Source: CBCPNA01 sp965120415 (GTDB taxonomy: Bacteria; Bacillota; Clostridia; Lachnospirales; CAG-274). Taken from it: a stretch of DNA of 36,854 nucleotides. The stretch spans positions 1 to 36,854 of the forward strand of contig CBCPNA010000019.1 of NCBI GenBank assembly GCA_965120415.1, in the 5' to 3' direction. A model generated the notes under the pieces. That model had not been told where the DNA came from. It made no database searches and saw nothing but the letters and a program-made list of their open reading frames with translations. Both the position numbers and the translations under genes were made by a program. Of this stretch, positions 25,662-33,515 are shown in pieces (the stretch's first letter is position 1; each line of letters begins with the position of its first letter).

Positions 25662-26681
25662 TTAACATCTGTTTTTTGCATACAATATGTACATATATAA
25701 TAGCTCTAAAATACCTACAAGCCCAAATACTGGGTACACTTTTTCTACAATGCTTGAAAATCCTAAAAATGAAAACAATATAGTAAGCCCTATTATAACA
25801 GTTCTTATTAGATTTTTGTTTTTATTTTTTATTTTTCTTATTTTTTGGGTTGTTATATTTTCTAATGCAAAGCAGTTACCTATAGCGGTTGTATAAATAG
25901 CCAAAAATACAACTATTTTATAAATAGGCTTTATAAAGCTTTCATCGCCTATTATATATATAAGCGGTAAATCGGTAAGCTTTATTACATCATAATTTTG
26001 TATCAAAACAAAAAGTAAAAATATACCAGATATAAGCATTAATACAAAGCTTAAAATAGTGCTATACATTATATTACTTTTTAATATCAGCTTTTTTACG
26101 CTAAATAATACAGATATGGAGCTTATTGCGTTATAGGAGGCGTACAAAAAAGATGCAGATATTGCTTTACTACTAATGCTAAATGTTTCTTTAGAGCTAA
26201 AAATTAGATAAAGACCTATAAATATGCTCCCTACAATAAGCACGGGGCATAATAAAGAATTAATGTATACAACAGCTTTTTCTTTTAACGATAATGAAAA
26301 GTACATTATTAAAGCAAATATTATAACACATAGTTTATAATCTATGTTAAATGCATCTTTTATAATGCTACTTGCACCAGCGCTCATAGAAGAAAGTAGT
26401 GTGAATAAAAATATTATGTTTATTATTTCAACTACACTAGACATTTTTCCAAACATTTCTTTTAAAAAGTTTTCATAGCTTATTGCTTTGCTATTTTTAA
26501 TCAAATTTAAAATTATTAAAAAGCTTAAAGATATTAAAAGGCAAGCTAATGCAAAGTATACTAAACCATATTTATTAAATACTGCAAAAAAGCTTGTAAG
26601 CTCTTTTCCGGTTGCAAAGCCAGCCCCGATTATTGTACCTATATATATAAAAGTAAGGCTTATGCTATTTCTTTTTTCCAT
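25662..26681 (-). CDS. YkvI-like integral membrane transporter
   Basis: 339 aa and almost wholly hydrophobic, with about nine or ten predicted membrane spans. The N-terminal IYIGTIIGAGFATGKELTSF matches the broken first helix of YkvI-type proteins, distant members of the APC (LeuT-fold) superfamily. The substrate is unknown; amino acids or related cations are the usual guess for this fold. The ATG at 26681 is preferred over GTG at 26690 because AAGGAA lies nine bases upstream. It is convergent with tRNA-Leu, and the 202-base upstream gap (26682-26883) shows only AT-rich sequence with a TATAAT near 26780. Confidence 0.8.
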   Translation of the reverse strand: MEKRNSISLTFIYIGTIIGAGFATGKELTSFFAVFNKYGLVYFALACLLISLSFLIILNLIKNSKAISYENFLKEMFGKMSSVVEIINIIFLFTLLSSMSAGASSIIKDAFNIDYKLCVIIFALIMYFSLSLKEKAVVYINSLLCPVLIVGSIFIGLYLIFSSKETFSISSKAISASFLYASYNAISSISVLFSVKKLILKSNIMYSTILSFVLMLISGIFLLFVLIQNYDVIKLTDLPLIYIIGDESFIKPIYKIVVFLAIYTTAIGNCFALENITTQKIRKIKNKNKNLIRTVIIGLTILFSFLGFSSIVEKVYPVFGLVGILELLYMYILYAKNRC

Positions 26682-26883
26682 ATTAAGCACTTCCTTGTTT
26701 TTTATAGCTTATTAATATTTTTTAAAAATTATGTATAAATTATTTTTAAATTTAATAATAAAAATATTAAAATTAGGTATAATTATAATATAGCTAAAAA
26801 GCTATTTATTAATAAGAATAAATATGTGAGCATTTAATAATATATAAGCTTACAAATTTAATAAATAAATTGGGAGGGTTAGC

Positions 26884-27123
26884 ATGAAATTAAAAGAAAA
26901 AAATAAAGCTTTTGAAAATTTTATTATGCAAGGAGATACTGCCCTTGGCGATATGATAGACATAAAAGGTGGGGAATGCGACCTTATTAAAGAGGGGCTT
27001 TTAAACAAAAGCTATAAAGAATTGTTGGAGATGCTTGTAAAAGTTAAAAAAATCAGTTATACAGAAGCTGAAAAATTAAAAAAAGAGCAAATAGTTGAGG
27101 AGTTATTTAATATGGCTAGATAA
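26884..27123 (+). CDS. Small charged protein of unknown function, upstream of the ALDH-like gene
   Basis: 79 aa, rich in Lys and Glu, mostly helical by eye, with no signal peptide. The middle (GDTALGDMIDIKGGECDLI) has a Gly- and Asp-rich stretch with the only cysteine; the second half (YKELLEMLVKVKKISYTEAE) looks amphipathic. A strong site (GGGAGGG) precedes the ATG. The stop lies 47 bases before the ALDH-like start on the same strand with no terminator between, so the two are probably co-transcribed and may work together. I do not recognise a family. Confidence 0.8.
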   Translation: MKLKEKNKAFENFIMQGDTALGDMIDIKGGECDLIKEGLLNKSYKELLEMLVKVKKISYTEAEKLKKEQIVEELFNMAR

Positions 27124-27170
27124 GATGATGGCTTTTTTTATTGATTTTTTTCATGGCGAGGTCATTTTTA

Positions 27171-28628
27171 ATGGAAGATATATTAAATTTATTAGAAAAA
27201 GCTCATAAGGCTTCAGAAACTCTTGCTACAAAAAAGCAAGAAGATATAGATAAAATAGTGAAAGCTATTAGAGATGCTGTATATGAAGACATTACAAGGC
27301 TTTCAGAATTAGAAGTAAAAGAAACAGGCTTTGGGACTCTTCAAGGCAAGGTTATTGAAAACATATTTGCTACAAAACATCTTTACAACTATATAAGAGG
27401 CTTAAAAACAGTCGGAGTTATTAATATAAACTTAAAAGAAAACATGTTGGAAATTGCTAAGCCAAAAGGTATTATTGTTTCGGTTGTTTCTAGGATGTCG
27501 TCTGTTGCGAAAGCTGTGCATGATATTATGCTTGCTATAAAATCTGCTAATGCTATTGTTATATTATGCACCCCTAGTACGCTGGAGTGTGTTGAAAAAG
27601 CTGTATATATTATAAATAAGGCGACTGTAATAGAAGGTCTGCCTGCTGGAGCTATTACCTTTATCAAAACAAAATCAAAAGATATTATTAGAGAAGTTAT
27701 AAATAATAAAAAAATTTCTCTTATTTTAGCTAATGGAGATGAAGGTATATTAAAGGATGCTTTTTATTCTAAAACAAAAGCTATATGTTGTAGTTATTTA
27801 AATTTACCTTGTTTTATAGATAAAAGCGCTGATATTGAGTTTGCTGTAAGGCAAATAGCGAGCTCTAAAATTTTTAATAACGGAGCTACCTTTACAGCAG
27901 AGCAGGCCGTTATTGTATTAAAAGAATCTGAAGAGGAAGTTTTGCATCATTTTAAAATGCAAGGAGCTTATGTTTTAAATCGTTTTGAAAAAGAAAGGCT
28001 TAAAGCTTTTTTTCAAAAAGATCAAACTCAATCTAAAATTGCTGGTAAAAAAGCTGTTGAAATTTTAAAAATGTTAAATGTCAAAGACGTCAATGATATT
28101 AATACGAGGCTTATTATTGTTAAAGAAGATGATATAAAAGACACTGTCTTTTCAAAGCAAACTCTAGCGCCTATAGTTACGATATATACCGTAGATACAC
28201 TAGAGCATGCTATATTAAAATGCAGACAGATTTTATCAGAAGAGATGCTTAAATATGCTGTTATTGTCCATACGGCAGAAAGAGATATGCTAGAAAGATT
28301 TGCAGCTGAGGTGCCTTCATACAAAATAATTTCAAATGCACCAGCGATATTTGAAAAAACAAAAAATAGCAAAGCTGTTTTATCATATTTATCTTTAGGT
28401 GCTATGTTGACAGGAGATGCCTTGACGTTTGATAATGTGACATGCGATGATATGGTAGATACAAAAAAAGTTACTAAAGGCTATATAGAAATAGATACTT
28501 TATTAAAACAATCTAAGATATTACAAGTAAATCAAAAAGATGAAAAGAAAAAAGAAGAAAAGCAAATTGCCGAAAAAGATCAAGTTACTACAACTTTAGA
28601 ACAAATGATAAAAGAGCTAAAAGGGTAA
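27171..28628 (+). CDS. Aldehyde-dehydrogenase-superfamily protein lacking the catalytic cysteine
   Basis: 485 aa, with the overall pattern of acetylating (CoA-dependent) aldehyde dehydrogenases such as EutE and the N-terminal half of AdhE: ETGFGTLQGKVIENIFATKH, AKPKGIIVSVV, LILANGDEGILKDAFYS, ADIEFAVRQIASSKIFNNG and LAPIVTIY all align by eye. The key sites are changed. The catalytic cysteine of NG-xx-C-ASEQ is phenylalanine here (NGATFTAEQ, about residue 241). The NPT-type motif with its Asn reads MSS (about 110). The cofactor loop GAGN reads SYLN. The last 45 residues are a charged Lys/Glu/Gln tail. The frame is intact and long, so it is probably a conserved pseudoenzyme with a structural or regulatory role. 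The ATG at 27171 follows GCGAGG at nine bases. Confidence 0.8.
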   Translation: MEDILNLLEKAHKASETLATKKQEDIDKIVKAIRDAVYEDITRLSELEVKETGFGTLQGKVIENIFATKHLYNYIRGLKTVGVININLKENMLEIAKPKGIIVSVVSRMSSVAKAVHDIMLAIKSANAIVILCTPSTLECVEKAVYIINKATVIEGLPAGAITFIKTKSKDIIREVINNKKISLILANGDEGILKDAFYSKTKAICCSYLNLPCFIDKSADIEFAVRQIASSKIFNNGATFTAEQAVIVLKESEEEVLHHFKMQGAYVLNRFEKERLKAFFQKDQTQSKIAGKKAVEILKMLNVKDVNDINTRLIIVKEDDIKDTVFSKQTLAPIVTIYTVDTLEHAILKCRQILSEEMLKYAVIVHTAERDMLERFAAEVPSYKIISNAPAIFEKTKNSKAVLSYLSLGAMLTGDALTFDNVTCDDMVDTKKVTKGYIEIDTLLKQSKILQVNQKDEKKKEEKQIAEKDQVTTTLEQMIKELKG

Positions 28629-28646
28629 TAATAAATCAACAAGTTA

Positions 28647-28670
28647 AAAGTCCGTTTATGAACGGACTTT
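28647..28670. terminator. Bidirectional terminator between the ALDH-like gene and ftsH
   Basis: AAAGTCCGTT and AACGGACTTT form a perfect ten-pair stem with a TATG loop and A/T runs on both sides. It lies between convergent genes. Confidence 0.85.
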
Positions 28671-28682
28671 AATATTTGCTAT

Positions 28683-28698
28683 AGTTTCACATGGAACT
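28683..28698. promoter_or_regulatory. parS-like ParB-binding site 1
   Basis: AGTTTCACATGGAACT matches the conserved parS palindrome TGTTTCACGTGAAACA at 12 of 16 positions, including both GTTTC/GAAC half-site cores. The same 14-base core, on the other strand, occurs at 32701-32714. It lies between the terminator at 28647-28670 and the ftsH stop codon, away from any promoter. Confidence 0.75.
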
Positions 28699-28708
28699 AT
28701 ACTCTTTT

Positions 28709-30406
28709 TTAAGCCAAAATAATATTAAGCTCATATTCATCGATGCTTTCTTTTTCAAGAAGAGTGTTAGCAAGCTTGATTAAATATGGCTTGTTGTCTT
28801 TTAAGATTTTTTTTGTTTTTTCGTATAAATTAATAGACATTTGTTTATACTTTTCTTTCAAAAAGTCATTTTCGATATTTTCATAATCTAAAAGCCCATT
28901 TTCAAAACAAAAGCCATATTTAGCAACATAGTCTTTAATAATATTTGTAGCTTTTTTAATATCGTTAAAAGCACCGGTTGTTATATTATCTTTACCAAAA
29001 ATTATTTCTTCGGCAGCTCTACCAGCATAAGCTATCATTACTTGATTTTCTAAATCTTTTTTAGAATAAAAAATCTTGTCTTTAAATATATTTAGGCAAA
29101 AGCCTAAAGCGCCTTTTGTTGTAGGGATAATAGAAATTTTGGAAATAACAGATGTCGGTTCTAAGATTTTTGTTATTATAGCATGTCCAGCCTCATGAAA
29201 GGCTGTTATTTTTTTATCTTCTTTTGTAATAGCAGTTTTGTCTATTTTTTCATCGCCTGCTATTATTTTTAAATAAGCTTTATCTATGTGATTTTTATTT
29301 ATTTTATCTTGATTATCTTTAATAGCAAAAATAGTAGCTTCATTTATTAAATTTTCTAGCATAGCGCCAGAAAAATAAGTAGTTTTTTTTGCTAATTCAT
29401 CTATATTTATACTTTTTTCTATATTTTTATTTTTTAAATATAGCTTTAATATTTTAGCCCTTGCAGTTTTGTCTGGTAGTGTTATTTCTATATGTCTATC
29501 AAAGCGTCCCGCTCTTAAAAGGGCTTTATCCAAAAGTTCAAATCTGTTTGTTGCTGCTATAACAAGTATCTGGCTATCTTCTGTATTAAAGCTCATTTCG
29601 CTAAGCAGTGCGTTTAGCGTTTGATCTTTTTCATCTGTTGCGCCGTTATTTGTGTTTGCTCTTTTTTTACCTATTGCGTCTATTTCATCTATAAAAATGA
29701 CGGCTTTTTTATGCTCTCTCGCTGTTTTAAAAAGACTCCTTACTCTAGCTGCCCCAACCCCTACATACATTTCAACAAAATCAGAGCCACAAACAGAATA
29801 GAAAGGTACATTTGCTTCGGTTGCTATAGCTTTTGCCATCAATGTTTTGCCGGTGCCTGGTTCACCATAAAATATTATGCCTTTTGGCATTCTTGCGTGC
29901 ATTTTTTTATATTTTTCTGGGTTTTTCAAAAATTCTACTATATCTTTAGAATTTGCTTTAGCCTCTTCATTACCTGCTATATCTTTAAAATATACTTTAT
30001 CTTCTAAGTTTTGTTTAAAATTATGGATACTTGATTTATCTTTCTTTTTATATTGCTTTAGCGCAACAAATATTATAATCAAAATAAAAATTATACCAAG
30101 TAAATTTGAAATTTTGGTGCTAGTAGAGCTAACTTCTTTTACATAAATACCTTGTTTTAATAACATTTCTTTAAAATTTTCTATCCGTGGGTTATCTGTA
30201 GTATAAATGTTTAAAGAATCTTTTAGCTTTAAGCTTATCTTTTCGCTATTTGTTAAAAGCACTTCTTCTATTTCTTGATTTTCTATTTTTGTTAAAAAAT
30301 CATTATAATCTATATATTCTGTCTTATCTTTAAAAATATTGTAGCCAAAAAATATAAAAATAATAAAAATACAAATTAATACAAAAATTTTTTTAAAATT
30401 ATTCAT
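28709..30406 (-). CDS. ftsH: FtsH-family membrane AAA protease
   Basis: ATP-driven zinc protease that extracts and degrades membrane and regulatory proteins. Two membrane spans (about 6-23 and 100-117) enclose a short extracytoplasmic domain. AAA domain: Walker A GEPGTGKT (181-188), Walker B VIFIDEIDA, second-region-of-homology LLRAGRFDRHIEI. Protease: HEAGH (404-408). Length 565 aa is short against the usual 600-700, because the C-terminal tail ends soon after the protease domain. The usual main ftsH stands beside hpt/tilS, so this may be a second paralogue. It lies between the two parS sites, in line with DUF4446-parB-parA. Confidence 0.92.
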   Translation of the reverse strand: MNNFKKIFVLICIFIIFIFFGYNIFKDKTEYIDYNDFLTKIENQEIEEVLLTNSEKISLKLKDSLNIYTTDNPRIENFKEMLLKQGIYVKEVSSTSTKISNLLGIIFILIIIFVALKQYKKKDKSSIHNFKQNLEDKVYFKDIAGNEEAKANSKDIVEFLKNPEKYKKMHARMPKGIIFYGEPGTGKTLMAKAIATEANVPFYSVCGSDFVEMYVGVGAARVRSLFKTAREHKKAVIFIDEIDAIGKKRANTNNGATDEKDQTLNALLSEMSFNTEDSQILVIAATNRFELLDKALLRAGRFDRHIEITLPDKTARAKILKLYLKNKNIEKSINIDELAKKTTYFSGAMLENLINEATIFAIKDNQDKINKNHIDKAYLKIIAGDEKIDKTAITKEDKKITAFHEAGHAIITKILEPTSVISKISIIPTTKGALGFCLNIFKDKIFYSKKDLENQVMIAYAGRAAEEIIFGKDNITTGAFNDIKKATNIIKDYVAKYGFCFENGLLDYENIENDFLKEKYKQMSINLYEKTKKILKDNKPYLIKLANTLLEKESIDEYELNIILA

Positions 30407-30501
30407 ATTTTTCTCCTTATTTTTTATTTTAATATTATTATAATATATTTTTATACAAAATTCTAATTGTAATTTATACTAAATATTGAACAAAATAAAA
30501 A

Positions 30502-30519
30502 ATCCACCAAAAGGTGGAT
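30502..30519 (-). terminator. Terminator of the parA-parB-DUF4446 operon
   Basis: ATCCACC and GGTGGAT pair around AAAA; on the minus strand a run of six T's follows. It begins five bases after the DUF4446 stop codon, so ftsH should have its own promoter in 30407-30501. Confidence 0.8.
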
Positions 30520-30523
30520 AATA

Positions 30524-30991
30524 TTATTTTTGCATAGCCATTTTTAGGGCTTTTTCTTCTTCCATAGAAAGCTTGTGGTTAGGGCTTTTTCCGTCTATAA
30601 TATCTTTTGCATAGCTATAGCAATTTTCTCTTGCGTAAATGCTGTTTATAATAATACCGTTGTTGTTAGCATCCAAAAAGGCAATAGCATAGCATAAATC
30701 GCCTCCAACCTCTGTAAAGGGGTTATACCTAACAAATCCGACTTTTTGTATAGCAAATTTTAACGTTTCTTTAAGATCATCTATTTTTTTTAATATATCT
30801 TCTTGACTTTTGATAGAATTTAGTGCGTTTATATTGTATTCTACAAGCATTTCTTCTATATTTATTTTTTCATGCTGGGGCAAAAATTTTTTTATTCTTT
30901 TATGCATTTTTAAAATAACAATAGCTAAAATAATTAACATTATAAATAAAATTATATTTATGATTAAAATTAATTCATTTGAAATATTCAT
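30524..30991 (-). CDS. DUF4446 membrane protein
   Basis: 155 aa: one N-terminal membrane span (about 7-27), a short coiled-coil-like stretch (28-85), then the conserved DUF4446 block (VGFVRYNPFTEVGGDLCYAIAFLDANNNGII, about 87-118, and YARENCYSYAKDIIDGKS). The function is unknown. In many Clostridia this family follows parB directly, as here (11 bases), which suggests a link to segregation or to the cell envelope near the origin. Confidence 0.88.
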   Translation of the reverse strand: MNISNELILIINIILFIMLIILAIVILKMHKRIKKFLPQHEKINIEEMLVEYNINALNSIKSQEDILKKIDDLKETLKFAIQKVGFVRYNPFTEVGGDLCYAIAFLDANNNGIIINSIYARENCYSYAKDIIDGKSPNHKLSMEEEKALKMAMQK

Positions 30992-31002
30992 ATTTTATCT
31001 CC

Positions 31003-31881
31003 TTATATTTTTTTAAATAAGCATATTAGGCTATCTAACTGCTCTTGTGAATAATATTCTATTTCTATTTTGCCTTTATTATTTTTATCTTTTATGTTAA
31101 CTTTTGTACCCAAAATTTGATTTAATTGATTAGATATATTAGCAAAGATTTCTTTTTTAGCATCTTTTATATAATCTATTTCATCTTTATTTTCATCTTT
31201 TGTATTTTGATTTAAAAATTGTTTTGCAAGCTCTTCAGCTTTACGTACGTTTAAATTTTCTTCTGATATTTTTTTAGCAAATGCATATTGTTTATCTAAA
31301 TCTTCTATCTGTAATATAGCTTTAGCGTGTCCGTTTGTTATTTTGCCTTGTATTAATAAATCTTGTACCCTTTTATCAAGCTTTAATAGCCTTATAAAAT
31401 TAGTTACGGTAGTTCTTTTTTTTCCTATCTTTTCTGCTATTTCTTCTTGGTTTAAACCAAATTCTTCTTGTAATCTTTTGTAGGTTAAAGCCTCTTCTAT
31501 AGGGTTTAAATTTTCTCGCTGGATATTTTCTATTAAAGATACTTCTAGCTTTTTTATATTATCGTATTTTTTTATAATAGCAGGTACTTTTTTAAATTTT
31601 AAATATTTTAAAGCTCTAAAACGACGTTCTCCAGCTATTATCTCGTAAAATTCACCTATTTCATTAACAATAATAGGGTTTATTACTCCGACGGTTTTTA
31701 TAGATTCTGCTAATTCTATTATTTTATCTTCATCAAAAGTCTTGCGTGGTTGGGTAGTGTCTAGCTGTATTTTATTTATATCAATTTCTATTATTTTATC
31801 TTCTGTGTCAGTATAATTTAAGCTGTTTACGCTATCTTCAGATATTAAGGCAGAAAGCCCCCTGCCAAGACCTTTTTTCAC
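31003..31881 (-). CDS. parB: Chromosome-partitioning protein ParB (Spo0J)
   Basis: CTP-dependent DNA clamp that loads at parS, spreads, and recruits SMC and ParA. The N-terminal ParA-activating peptide is KKGLGRGLSALI. The CTP-binding domain shows GERRFRALKYL and ENIQRENLNPIEEA; the helix-turn-helix that reads parS is LNQEEIAEKIGKKRTTVTNFI; the C-terminal dimer region ends near residue 292. The GTG start overlaps the parA stop by one base (TAGTG), indicating translational coupling. Confidence 0.97.
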   Translation of the reverse strand: MKKGLGRGLSALISEDSVNSLNYTDTEDKIIEIDINKIQLDTTQPRKTFDEDKIIELAESIKTVGVINPIIVNEIGEFYEIIAGERRFRALKYLKFKKVPAIIKKYDNIKKLEVSLIENIQRENLNPIEEALTYKRLQEEFGLNQEEIAEKIGKKRTTVTNFIRLLKLDKRVQDLLIQGKITNGHAKAILQIEDLDKQYAFAKKISEENLNVRKAEELAKQFLNQNTKDENKDEIDYIKDAKKEIFANISNQLNQILGTKVNIKDKNNKGKIEIEYYSQEQLDSLICLFKKI

Positions 31882-32657
31882 TAAATTTCACCTTCCTCAT
31901 TATTAATTACTTCTTCGGCTAAAAACTTGTAAGCCTCTGCTCCTTTAGATTTGTTATCATAAATATTAATAGGTAAGCCATGGCTTGGTGCCTCGCTTAG
32001 CCTTACATTGCGTGGTATAATGCTCCTATATACATTTTTACCTAGATGCTTTTTTACCTCTTCTACAACTTGTAAAGAAAGATTTGTCCTTGCATCGTAC
32101 ATTGTAAAAACAACACCTTCTATTTTTAAAGTTGGGTTTAGTTTTTTTTGTACAAGATTTATTGTGTATATAAGTTGAGAAAGCCCCTCTAAAGCATAAT
32201 ATTCGCATTGCAAAGGTACTAAAATAGAGTCAGATGCTGTTAAAGCGTTTATTGTTAATAGATTTAGTGAAGGAGGACAGTCTATTATTATATAGTCATA
32301 ATCGTTTTTTATATCTTTTAATATATTTTTTAATATATATTCTCTATGAACAGCATTAATAAGCTCAATTTCGGCTCCAGAAAGTTCTATATTGCTAGGT
32401 AAAATATGTAGCTTTTCAAAATCTTTTATTTCTTTTTTTACTTCTTCTATAGTAGCAGTATTTAAAAGCAAATCATAAAAAGTGGCTTTTAGGCTGTTTT
32501 TATCAAGCCCAAAACCGCTGCTTGTGTTGCCTTGCGGATCAGAGTCTATAAGCAACACCTTTTTAGAAAGCTCTGCAAGGCTTGCTGCTAAGTTGATAGA
32601 AGTTGTTGTTTTGCCAACCCCTCCTTTTTGATTAGCTATAGAAATTATTTTGCCCAC
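31881..32657 (-). CDS. parA: Chromosome-partitioning ATPase ParA (Soj)
   Basis: Walker-type ATPase that binds DNA as an ATP dimer and works with ParB in origin segregation; in Bacillus it also controls DnaA. Deviant Walker A KGGVGKTT (about 10-17), DSDPQGN and the Walker B YIIIDCPPSL identify it. Length 258 aa is usual for the chromosomal type. The GTG at 32657 follows AAAGGTGG. A weak promoter (-10 ATTATA complement at 32678-32683) would have its -35 region inside the second parS-like site, so ParB could repress its own operon. Confidence 0.97.
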   Translation of the reverse strand: MGKIISIANQKGGVGKTTTSINLAASLAELSKKVLLIDSDPQGNTSSGFGLDKNSLKATFYDLLLNTATIEEVKKEIKDFEKLHILPSNIELSGAEIELINAVHREYILKNILKDIKNDYDYIIIDCPPSLNLLTINALTASDSILVPLQCEYYALEGLSQLIYTINLVQKKLNPTLKIEGVVFTMYDARTNLSLQVVEEVKKHLGKNVYRSIIPRNVRLSEAPSHGLPINIYDNKSKGAEAYKFLAEEVINNEEGEI

Positions 32658-32699
32658 CTTTACACCACCTTTATATTATTATAGTATTATTACAGTAAA

Positions 32700-32715
32700 T
32701 GTTCCATGTGAAACT
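32700..32715. promoter_or_regulatory. parS-like ParB-binding site 2
   Basis: TGTTCCATGTGAAACT matches the parS palindrome at 13 of 16 positions and is the exact complement of the core of site 1. It lies 43 bases upstream of parA, over the likely -35 region, and two bases before the stop codon of the next gene. Chromosomal parS sites often lie in or near parAB. Confidence 0.8.
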
Positions 32716-32717
32716 AA

Positions 32718-33380
32718 TTATTTATCTTTATTTTTTTGTTTTTTTCTAAACTTTAAATATATAAGAAATGAAATAAAAAGAAATAAAAATATAACAGATA
32801 TTACAGAAGATATATATATAGCACGATCGCTAAAATGGGACGTTATAGAAGCTTTTAAATTTATTAAATATGATTTAATAGGTTCAAAGTATGTTACAAA
32901 AAAGGATAAAGCTACAGCAAGCAGTAATATCCATTTATTTCTTGATATAAGTATTTTAACATCGTCTATATTATCTTGTTTATTGGTATTTCTTAAAACA
33001 GCTTCTTTTAGCTTAAATGTGTCAAAAAAGGTAAATAACCATATTATAATACCAAAATAAGATGTAATCCTTAAAAGTAAACATAAAACAAAAAGTATAA
33101 AAAAGATAAACCCTCTTTTTTTATAGCCTAGATACATTTGCCCAATCCCTGGTATAAAAGCACATAGAAATGTTATATATTCGTTTTTTTGCTTTCTTTC
33201 ATATAGTTTTGGGGCAGAGTCTGTTTTGTTTATATATTTTTCAAAATCACTTCTTTTGCTTAGGCAATCATAGCAATTGTTTCTTCCTTTTACATTAGTT
33301 ATGCACTTTGGGCAAACATGCTTGCCACAAACAGCGCAAACTTCTGTTGCTTTATTTCTAGGATGATTTTCACATTTCAT
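32718..33380 (-). CDS. Zinc-finger and TM2-domain membrane protein
   Basis: 220 aa. The N-terminal 45 residues carry a B-box-like zinc finger (CENHPRNKATEVCAVCGKHVC with PKC and CYDC). Next comes a TM2-type pair of membrane helices (FIPGIGQMYLGYKKRGFIFF, about 75-95), another hydrophobic stretch to about 120, and two further spans (about 150-165 and 190-210). Family members combine a short cytosolic zinc ribbon with TM2; their function is not known. The ATG at 33380 follows AGGAGG at six bases. It precedes parA in line, with an extended -10 element (TGATATAAT) near 33405. Confidence 0.8.
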   Translation of the reverse strand: MKCENHPRNKATEVCAVCGKHVCPKCITNVKGRNNCYDCLSKRSDFEKYINKTDSAPKLYERKQKNEYITFLCAFIPGIGQMYLGYKKRGFIFFILFVLCLLLRITSYFGIIIWLFTFFDTFKLKEAVLRNTNKQDNIDDVKILISRNKWILLLAVALSFFVTYFEPIKSYLINLKASITSHFSDRAIYISSVISVIFLFLFISFLIYLKFRKKQKNKDK

Positions 33381-33515
33381 CAAATTCCTCCTTTTGTTTT
33401 ATTATATCATAATTAATAAATTTTGCATAATATTTTATTTAAAAACTTTGAAATTATTTAATTTATATGTTATTATTATATAATAAAACAAACTTCATTG
33501 CAAAGGTGATTTATT

